Part shown: piece after piece, positions 53,948 to 62,700 of the stretch
How the letters are laid out: every line of letters starts with the position of its first letter
Position numbering within the stretch: position 1 is the stretch's first letter
NCBI RefSeq assembly: GCF_031127815.1
Contig: NZ_JARXHY010000007.1
Location: 1-64,000 of the forward strand
DNA length: 64,000 nt
Reading direction: 5' to 3'
From: Pelagicoccus sp. SDUM812003
GTDB taxonomy: Bacteria > Verrucomicrobiota > Verrucomicrobiia > Opitutales > Opitutaceae
Notes under the pieces: model-generated
What the model saw: the letters and a program-made list of their open reading frames with translations, nothing else
Told to the model about the DNA's origin: nothing
Databases searched by the model: none
Made by a program: the position numbers and the translations under genes

Positions 53948-54406
53948 TTAGATCGTCGGTTGTCGTGTGTAGAGAAGCGCTCCCGCGAATACCAGGGCAA
54001 GGGCCAGGAGGCGTTGAGTCGAGAGAGGGCTGGCTGGAAGGTGGAACCATGACAGGTGGCTGGCCAGGGCGCCGCAGATCAGTTGGCCGCAGATGACCCA
54101 GATCAGCGTGGAGCCGATTCCAAGCTTGGGCATGGCCCAGTAGACGGAGGAAAGGGCAGTGGCGCTGATGGCGCCGCCAAGCACCCACAAATGGCGAGGC
54201 GTTTCCAGCAGGGTGGAGCGTGAAGGGAAGGAGCTGGAGCGTATGGAGAGAAAGAGGGCGATGCAGACGAACCCCACGAGATAGACCGAGGCGCTGGCCA
54301 GCATCGGATTGCGCAGCCGTTGGCTGAGCTGTCCGCTGAGGGCGCTTTGGATGGAGATGGCGGCCCCTGCGAGCAGGCCGACGGCTGGTAGAAGAAACGT
54401 GTTCAT
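53948..54406 (-). CDS. YdcZ/DUF606-family small DMT transporter
   Basis: 152 aa from Met at 54406. Four to five TM helices (LLPAVGLLAGAAISIQSALSG, SASVYLVGFVCIALFLSI, WVLGGAISATALSSVYWAMP, LIWVICGQLICGALASHL, LLALALVFAGALLY), the half-size DMT architecture in which two copies dimerise. An efflux role is usual for the superfamily. It ends 2 nt before the N-acetyltransferase start, so the pair may acetylate and export the same amine-type toxin. Confidence 0.87.
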   Translation of the reverse strand: MNTFLLPAVGLLAGAAISIQSALSGQLSQRLRNPMLASASVYLVGFVCIALFLSIRSSSFPSRSTLLETPRHLWVLGGAISATALSSVYWAMPKLGIGSTLIWVICGQLICGALASHLSWFHLPASPLSTQRLLALALVFAGALLYTRQPTI

Positions 54407-54495
54407 GGGCGGAGCATAGCAGCGAGTCGTCGACGGCGCCTCAACATGGGTTGAGAGCGGGCGAAAAAAGCAGTTGGTTGGCGCAAGCTCGCCCC

Positions 54496-55098
54496 TCAAT
54501 CGGCCTCGCGCTCTGTCAGCGACTTGCGAATACGACTCAGCTGGGTGGGGGTGACTCCGATGCGCGAGGCGATGTGGTGCAGCGGGATCCGGTGAGCGAG
54601 CTCGGGATACGTTTTGAGAAACGTCTGGTAGCGCGTTCGGGAGTCGGAGATGGCAAGCCCCACCTCGATCGGCTCCTTATCTAGCACCCAGTTCTTTTCC
54701 AGGTATTGGATGTGATACCACTTCAAGTCCTCGCGAGCTTCCAGGATGCGGCGATAGGCGGCATGATCGATTTCCAGAACCACGCTTGGCTCGAGCGTTT
54801 GCAGGGCAAACTCCGAAGGGCCTCCTCGGAGCAGGGTTCGGATGGAAGCCGGAAAGCTGTTTTCGGGGAAGAAGTGCTTGTTGTACTCCTTTCCGTCCTC
54901 CGAGAGGGTGAACGAACGGATCAGCCCGTGGCAGACGAAAAAGAGGTAGCGGCTCGGCTCTCCGATGCGCACGAGCAAGTCGCCCTTGTCGAATCGCCGT
55001 TCCCGGCATTGGCTGCGCAGGCGCGACCAGGTGTCGTCGCTGAGTTTGGCGTACCGCTCCATCGCGTCGCGCATGAGTTGGAGCTTGTGGTCGCTCAT
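54496..55098 (-). CDS. Crp/Fnr-family transcriptional regulator
   Basis: 200 aa from Met at 55098. Cyclic-nucleotide-binding-like beta barrel (~residues 20-120: RRFDKGDLLVRIGEPSRYLF, SFPASIRTLLRGGPS) without the Arg/Ser pair that binds cAMP and without Fnr Cys ligands, so the effector is unknown. C-terminal winged helix with RIPLHHIASRIGVTPTQLSRIRKSL. It precedes the transporter and acetyltransferase genes by 89 bp in the same direction and probably controls them. The longer start at 55134 is possible. Confidence 0.88.
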   Translation of the reverse strand: MSDHKLQLMRDAMERYAKLSDDTWSRLRSQCRERRFDKGDLLVRIGEPSRYLFFVCHGLIRSFTLSEDGKEYNKHFFPENSFPASIRTLLRGGPSEFALQTLEPSVVLEIDHAAYRRILEAREDLKWYHIQYLEKNWVLDKEPIEVGLAISDSRTRYQTFLKTYPELAHRIPLHHIASRIGVTPTQLSRIRKSLTEREAD

Positions 55099-55260
55099 GA
55101 GCGGAAAGCTGTCTCGACGCGGCCTCCCTGGCAAGTCTCTGCTGCCGTCCGGGAATCGGAGAGCATTTGTTGCAGGGAGCGTTGCGTTTAGGTCCGCAGT
55201 GTAGTAGTCTCTAGGCCTCCGGGATCGCGGTGATCTCGGCGCAACTCAAAGGAGGTCGGC

Positions 55261-55641
55261 ATGCAGGAAGTGGCTCACAACGTATCCGTTCGCAAGGAAG
55301 CGAACGGGAAGATTCTACTCGTTAGCATTTCAGGTAAGCTCGAGCGAGCGGACTATGAAATTTTCGTCCCGGAAATCGATGAGGAAGTGAAGCGGCATGG
55401 CCAGGTCCGTCTGCTGCTGGACTTCGCCGGCTTTCAAGGCATGACGGTAGGGGCGTTTTTCGAAGACGTGAAGTTCGCCATCACCCATTATCATGCGATC
55501 ACCCGCATCGCCATGGTTGGCGACAAGAAATGGGAGCGCGTCATGGCAAGCCTCTGCAAGCCGTTCACGAAAGCGCAGATCTACTTCTACGACCTCTCCG
55601 ATATGGATCTGGCCAAGGCTTGGCTCAGGGAAGGCACCTGA
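55261..55641 (+). CDS. SpoIIAA-like (STAS-fold) protein
   Basis: 126 aa of the SpoIIAA-like family (PF11964 type), a STAS-fold protein common in marine bacteria whose function is unclear. Sequence shows strand ILLVSISGKLERADYEIFVP, then LLLDFAGFQGMTVGAFFEDVKF, ITRIAMVGDKKWERVMASLCKP and FYDLSDMDLAKAWL. No conserved phospho-Ser motif of true anti-anti-sigma factors is obvious. A consensus Shine-Dalgarno GGAGGT ends 4 nt before the ATG. Stand-alone gene, divergent from the Crp/Fnr gene. Confidence 0.85.
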   Translation: MQEVAHNVSVRKEANGKILLVSISGKLERADYEIFVPEIDEEVKRHGQVRLLLDFAGFQGMTVGAFFEDVKFAITHYHAITRIAMVGDKKWERVMASLCKPFTKAQIYFYDLSDMDLAKAWLREGT

Positions 55642-56766
55642 TAAGGCGAGGCGAGCAGGGCTTTTCGGGCTCTCTTTTGCGCGTCGGTCGCGCAGAGATC
55701 GCTTGCGGCGTGAAGCGCCGCAGGGAATTAGGGTGTCATTGATAGGCATCCTAGGGATTCGTCTGATGGATTTCGAAAATCAGAGCCTACGTTTGTAGGC
55801 GGTTTTAGCGAAATCGAGAACGAACCTAGCCTGCGATTCTGTAAAATTGCTTCCCTTTGATCGGAATCCCGAAAGGTTCGCGGCCCTTTTTGATCAGAAA
55901 TGATCCGCAGCTAGGCGCTATGCCGACTGGGGAAAACGATTAAGGTCACTTTTCCGGCATCAAATTGATCATTTGCGGCGAAATCGCTGTTCCAGCGCAG
56001 GGATTGACGCGATTGCGGAAGGGATAGGAGGTGATGGTTTCCGGAAGGACTTCCTGGAATGCGCAGATGAACGCGCTTTTTGGCACGGATTAAGCGCAGG
56101 AAGAGAGGCGTACAGGGAAAAGCTTTAGGATGTGCGAGGTAAGAACACTACGGGCAGGGGATGCTGAAACCAACTTTAGCGGTCGGTCTCGCATTGCGAG
56201 TAAAGACGTAAAATATTGCGGTTATAATGAGGGTATAAAAGTTTAAAAAATAAGGGTAAACACTCTGTTTTGGGTTTCTTAGGGTAAGTTCCTTTTGTTG
56301 AGGAATTTAGTTTATTTATAAGTGATATATCAGTCGCTTTGTGTAGTTTTTGCGTCATGGATTGAGACTTTCTAGTAAAAACGGCGAATAAAATAAGGGT
56401 AAACAATTAGCTAGTAAAAAGTTTATGATTTAGGGTTAAGAATTGTTTCATAAGATATTGGATCAGAGAGAATAGTGGAGGATAAGATAATCTCTAGAGT
56501 GCCCTGCTGGATTAAGGGTAAAGGCTTAAAAGGCGCTCAATTTATCCTATGAGGAATTCTCTGAGGAGGTGTTGTAAATGCACTATATAGTGAAAAGGAG
56601 ATGTCTCATGGTTTGCTCGTGTCGAAGTAGTTGTTAATTTTATTGCCATGATTAGTAAGTTTAAATTTCTAGTGAATCCGCTTAGTGAAGAACTCTCTTT
56701 GTGATCAGCCGCCTTACCAGCGGATGTGAGCGAGAGGGGAGGCAGGAATCCAACATTGTATCAACT
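55642..56766. other. Long noncoding region upstream of giant surface protein gene
   Basis: 1125 bp without a convincing gene. 55642-56150 has genomic GC content and nothing recognisable. 56200-56690 is strongly AT-rich and carries six AGGGTWAA boxes plus a repeated CTAGTAAAAA word. A GGGGAGG at ~56733 is 27 nt before the giant gene's ATG. Contains presumably the giant gene promoter and a long leader. A 76-codon minus-strand frame (56176-56406) is judged accidental. Confidence 0.6.
56230..56522 (+). repeat. Six AGGGTAAA-type boxes in an AT-rich island
   Basis: AGGGTATA (56230), AGGGTAAA (56253), AGGGTAAG (56281), AGGGTAAA (56396), AGGGTTAA (56432), AGGGTAAA (56515), all in one orientation; most are preceded by TA or AA. 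CTAGTAAAAA occurs at 56372 and 56411, 24 and 21 bp before a box. Possible binding sites of an unidentified regulator of the downstream giant gene. Confidence 0.6.
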
Positions 56767-59700
56767 ATGGCTCATTCATCTCGCTCTGGAGGGCGGAGCT
56801 TGCGCAAGCTCCTAATCCGAATGACATTATTATGCGCGCTGGTGCTCGGCATCATGTCCTACCAGGTGCAAGACGCGGAGTCAGCGCCGCCTGGCGATTT
56901 CGCGGTCGAGGTCGTCCTATCGGATCTGGAGCAACCGATGAGCATGCGGTTTCTCCCGGATGGCCGATTGCTGCTTCTTCTCAAGCGGGGTGAGATTCTG
57001 ATCGCGGACGTGACGGGCGAGGGGCCGGCGACATTCGCGACCTACATGGACCTGAGCGATCCGTCGCATGCGGCGGGCCTTGTTTCCACTCAGGAGCGAG
57101 GGGTTATCGATATCGCCCTCGATCCGAATTTCCCCACGGATCCTTACATCTACATTTTCTACACCCCGGCGTCCGGGCCGAACGGTCCGAGGTCCCGCGT
57201 TTCGCGGTTCGCGCACGTGGAGAATTCTGGCGGTTTGACGAGCCGTGGCAATCCAGCGTCCGAACTGATGCTGTGGCAGGATACGCACGGCTACGACTCC
57301 TGTTGCCACTTTGGTGGCGGCTTGGACTTTGGCCCTGATGGAAACCTGTGGCTTTCCACTGGCGACCACTTCCAAGGGTCTTACGCTGAAAGCCTCGAAG
57401 CTGGAGGTGGCAAGATTCATCGCTTCGGCAAGGACGGCTCCATTCCAGAGGACAATCCGTTTGTGGATGGGCCAGGTGGGGCAGTCGACACGATCGTCGC
57501 CTATGGTCTGCGAAATCCCTTCCGGTCCCGTTGGGATTTGGAGACCAACCGCTACTACATTGGCGAGGTTGGAGGCAACACTCAGACTACTGCTTGGGAG
57601 GATCTGCATGTTATCCAATGGGATCCGGAATCCAATCAGATCGTGGACGACGACTACGGAACCGCTGAGGACAATTTCGTTTTCGACGGCATCAATTTCG
57701 GGTGGCCGACCGTGGAAGGCCTCCCGCCGCACAATGACTGGCCGGGAGCGAACATCGATCGAATCGCGGGCGAGCCAATTTTCGCTTGGCGGCACGCTGG
57801 CCAGACCTCGGCGATCAATGGCGGGGTGGTTTATCGTGGTTCCAACTTTCCTGAAAAGTACGTGGGCGCGTATTTCTATGCGGATTCGACACGAGACTTT
57901 GTGCGCTATCTTCTTTTCAACGAGGACGGTTCGATCTCGCCGAACCCCGACCCTGCGCCGATTGACGGCCAGAACCCTGACACGATCAGTTATCCGTTCG
58001 ATCTCAGCCCGGTGGGCCGTATCGTGAGCTTGGAGGTCGGGCCCGACGGTGCTCTTTATTACGTTAGCTTCACTGATTCCGGTGGTGCCTATGGGGAGGC
58101 GAACCCATCTGTATTGGGATCGTTGAGACGCTACATCTACGATGGCGTGGATCCGCGACCGGTGATCGATCTCTTTGAAGCGGATTACGACGAGGGGTCC
58201 TCTCCGCTCGATGTCACCTTCCAGGTGCAGTCCCATGACCCTGAAGGGGAGGGTATCAGCTACCGCATCGATTTCGGGGACGGGACTTCGACGCAGTTTG
58301 CTGCCTTGCAGAACAACAATCTGATAACCATCAATCACACGTATGAAGACGATGGCGTGTACACGGCGACCTTGTACGTGACCGATGGCGGTTTGACCGA
58401 ATCCAGGCTCAAGAAGGTGACGGTGGGTAATGCTCCGGTCATTCAAAGCATCTCGGCTACAAACAACCGGGAGGGAGCTGACGATAGCATGTTCCAGTTC
58501 GGTGATGTCTTCACCTTCTCCGCGGAGGCTATCGACGTCGAAGATGGAGTCATGGGTCCGGAAGCCTTCGTGTGGGAAATAACGTTTGTTCGCCCGGGGA
58601 ACTTGCACCCGACTCAGGGGCCTGACGAAGGCGTTTCCTCGATCGATTTTTCCATCCCGTCTCAAGGCCAAGGCTTTAGCGGTCCGGTCTATTACGAAGC
58701 CAGAGTGACGGTCACGGATTCCAGCGGATTGTCGACTCAAGCGACCATCGACGTGTATCCGGAAAAGGCGAACATCATCGTCGATTCCTCGCCGAGCAAA
58801 ACGGTGGTGCAGATTAACGGAAACACCGCGGTCGAAACGCTCCATATATTGGATACGTTGGTGAACTGGGATCACATCATATCCGTTCCGGATACGCGAT
58901 GCATCAACGGAATCGAGTACGCGTTCAGCAATTGGTCGGACGGATCGACCGATAATCCTCTCCACATCATCATGCCCGATGAGGACCTTCATTTGACCGC
59001 CTTCTACGTGCCGGTGGGTGACTGCTTGGGCGTGCCCGAGGAAGGCCTGAAGCTTCATCTTGCGAGCGACAAGGGCGTGACGCTCGATGGCGACGCGGTG
59101 GATACCTGGCTCGACCAGAGCGAGAATATCAATCTCTTCCAGGCGCAGGGACAGCCGACATTCGTGTCTGGTGGAGTCAACGGCGAGAATTACATCCACT
59201 TCGACGGCGTTGATGACGTGTTGGCCACGGAAGGTCTGATCGGGCTGCCGATGGGGGCTGAGGATCGGACCATGATAATGGTCGCTCGCTACAACGGAAC
59301 AGCTCCCGGAGGCGGTTGGGCTGGAGCGGCCTACGGGTCTCCAAAGCTCAATAGCGTGTTTGGCACGACTTTGTCTGCCGATGGAAGCTTGGGCGTGCAA
59401 GGTTGGGGCAGCGCGAACGACGTTCTTACCGATCCGCCGGTGAATGGAGTCGGTAGTTGGAAAGTGCATACAGCGACGTATTCCAATGGAGTGCTCACTC
59501 AGTATGTGGATGGCGAGCCCGCTGGAACGGCCAACCATGTCTTCGCCACAGCGGGCGGCAAGATGCGAATCGGCGAGGAGATCGACGGCAATAAGAACCT
59601 CGATATGGATGTCGCTGAGATCATCGTATACAATCGGGCCCTGGATCCGGTCGAGCAAACCCAGGCTGAAGACTACTACAAGGAGAGGTATTTGGGCATC

Positions 59701-62700
59701 GCGTCGAACCAAGCGCCTGTGGTCGGCATCACCAGCCCTCTGAACGAGACCAGTTACGAGGAAGGAAGCCTCATCACCTTCGAAGGGGCGGCTAACGACT
59801 TGGAGGATGGAGATCTCGCCGAAGAGATCGTCTGGAGTTCGGACTTGGACGGAGCGTTGGGACGCGGAGCCACCATCGCGGTGGACTCGCTTCGATACGG
59901 TACTCACGAAATCACCGCTTCAGTCTCGGATTCTGGAGGCAATTTGGGCGAGGAGAGCATTACGGTCTACGTCATACCCAACTTCGGTGTCCTGCCTCTT
60001 GAGGGGCTGGTCGTGCAGCTTGAATCGGATCAAAATGTCGGTATGCTCTCTCCGGATGACGCGACTGTCGCAACCTGGTTGGATCAATCCGGACTAGGAA
60101 ATGATTTGGATGCTACGGGAAATCCGCAGTTCATCAGCTCCGCGACGCCTGCTGGTTTGCCAGCGATCGCCTTCGACGGAGTGGGAGACAGCTTGGAGCG
60201 GGTGAATGCGACCGATCCGCTCGGAGGTCTGCCCCTTGGAAACAACGACAGAACCGTGTATACGGTTGTCAAATACAAGAGCGGAACTGGGTCCGGTGGC
60301 GTGACCTATGGAAGAGGGCGGAGCAATGAAGCGTTCGGAGTGGGCGTCTCGGCCTACGACGGCAACCTGTTCGTGCAGGGCTGGGGAAATGTGCACGACT
60401 TCCCGTCGAATGAACCTGGCTTCGGAGCTGGATGGCTCATTCAGGGAGCGGTGCTGGAAGCGGGGGTAGCGACCCATTACGTCGATGGCGCGGAAGTCGG
60501 AGCTTTCGTTCACAACTACAACACTCGAAGCGGCAAGCTGATCATAGGCGAAGAGATCGCGGAATATGGATACATCGAAATGGAAACCGCTGCTGTGCTC
60601 ATCTACAATAGAGCGCTGTCGGAGTTGGAGCGGGCCGAGCTGGAAAGCTACCTTTTCAAGAAGTACTTCGAAGAAGCGGGTTCCAACTCGGAACCAACGG
60701 TGCAAATCACCTCGCCCACCGAGGGACAGCGGTTTCTGGATACAGATACCATCACCTTGACCGCGACAGCCACCGATGCTGAGGATGGCGATCTCTCCTC
60801 CGAGATCATCTGGGTTTCCAGCATCGATGGGGAACTTGCTAGCGGCGCCAGCGCGGAAGTCGCCCTCAGTCTCGGCGCCCACGAAATCACCGCTGCCACG
60901 GCTGATAGCGGTGGACTCGCGGGTGATGCCAAGGTTTCGGTGCTGGTCACTTCGGAATCTGTCCAGAACCTCGTGTTGGAGGGACTGGCCCTCCGTTTGG
61001 AGTCGGATCTCGGGGTTGAGACGGATGTCGATGAAACGATAATCTCCTGGTCCGACCAGACGGCCCGAGGCAATGATGTGTTTGGCCGAGGCGGACCGAC
61101 GCTGCAGCTGGATGCCACACCGTCCGGAATGCCTTCGATCGAGCTCGATGGAGTCGGTCAGAAGCTTGAACGTATCAACAGCGCGAATACGATAAGCGGG
61201 CTCCCGGTCGGTTCGGCCAATCGTACGATCTTTCTGGTGGGCCGCTATGATGGCGGATCCGCTTGGGGTGGCGCTTCCTATGGAACTGGAAAGTCGAATC
61301 AGGCTTTCGGCTTAGGAACGAAGCAGGGAACTGGTGAATTGTTTCTGCAAGGATGGGGAACGAAAAACGACCTCCTCTCCACAACGCCAGCCTATGGGGC
61401 CGGTTGGTTGATTCATAGCGCCATCGTCGATTCCGGAAATGCCGCGCACTATCTCAACGGCGAAATGCTTGGGCAGTTCCAGCACAATTACGCCACGGTT
61501 CTGTCGGAGCTGACTATTGGAGAGGAAATCGCAGGCTATGGATACATCGATATGGGCGTAGCCGCCCTGCTGATCTACAACAGAGCTCTCAGCGAAGAGG
61601 AGCGCTTGGCGGTCGAAGACTACCTTTTTGTGAAGTACCTTGATCCTTACAGGGGAGGCGAGCCTTCGCAGGTGACCATCGAGCAACCCTCCGATGGAGC
61701 GAACTTCGATGCAGGTGAAGCGGTTACGTTTGTTGGCACCGCCAGCGACATCGATCAAAGCGATCTGTCGGAGAGCATCGTTTGGAGTTCGGATCTCGAT
61801 GGAGAGCTCGGGTCGGGAGCATCGATAGAGGTCGCTTCTTTGAGTCAGGGGCAGCATGTCATCACTGCGAGTGTGATCGACTCCAGCGAGTTGGAGGCGT
61901 CTGACACGATTGCTATCGAGGTGCTTCCTGGCGTTTCTCCGAGCGAGCCGTTGTCCCTGTTCAACCAGCAGGATTTGAGCGGTTTCGACCTCGTTTATTC
62001 GGAATCGATCACGCCGGATCCGAGCACCCTCTTCGAGGTAGTGGATGGTCAGCTCGCCGTTTCTGGAGATGGATTTGGCGGGTTGGTAACCCAAGGCGCG
62101 TATCGCGATTACGTGGCCGTTCTCGAATTTAAATGGGGAGAAAACACCTTTGGCAACAAAGTGGGGAAAGCGAGGCACGCTGGCCTAGTCCTGCACAGTG
62201 TAGCTCCTGATCCGGAGTCACCTAATCCGCTGCAGGTTGGAACCATGATCCAGATTCTTGAAGGAAGTCTTGGAGACATTTTCTCGATGGCGGGGACGGG
62301 AGTCTCTCCATCGCTGGCGGCATTTGTTTCTCAGGTCGCGTGTATCGAAAACAACTGGAATTGCTACGATGGTATCGTGTGGGATTCGAACGGCGCCTTG
62401 CAGACGTTCGCGGATGGCAAAGACGTTATCCACTGGAGCGGCTGGGATCCCAACTGGCAGGACGTCACCGGCTATCGGGGGCAAAACGACGTCGAGCGTC
62501 CCGAGGGCGACTGGAATCAAATGGTCGTCGTTGCGGACGGAGACCTGCTCCAAATCTTTGTGAACGGGATCAAGGTCAATGAAGCCATGTCGGTCGATCC
62601 GATGTTCGGAAAGCTTCAACTCGCGGTGATCCGAGCTGAGTACCACGTGAAGCGGTTCGACCTGCTCCCGCTGGGTGGAGCCCCTGGACCGCTGATCACT

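Noticed and set aside
53945-54188. N-terminal extension of the arylamine N-acetyltransferase
   Set aside because: It overlaps the YdcZ-like transporter gene in another frame and has no family similarity; Met at 53945 fits the fold and the operon spacing.
56176-56406. 76-codon minus-strand frame in the AT-rich island
   Set aside because: No Shine-Dalgarno, no domain, composition reflects AT-rich DNA; AGGGTAAA boxes run through it.
56917-59907. 996-codon minus-strand open frame
   Set aside because: It lies antisense to the giant gene, whose plus frame has clear propeller, PKD and LamG domains. The minus translation is His/Arg/Val-rich without any domain, an effect of codon bias.
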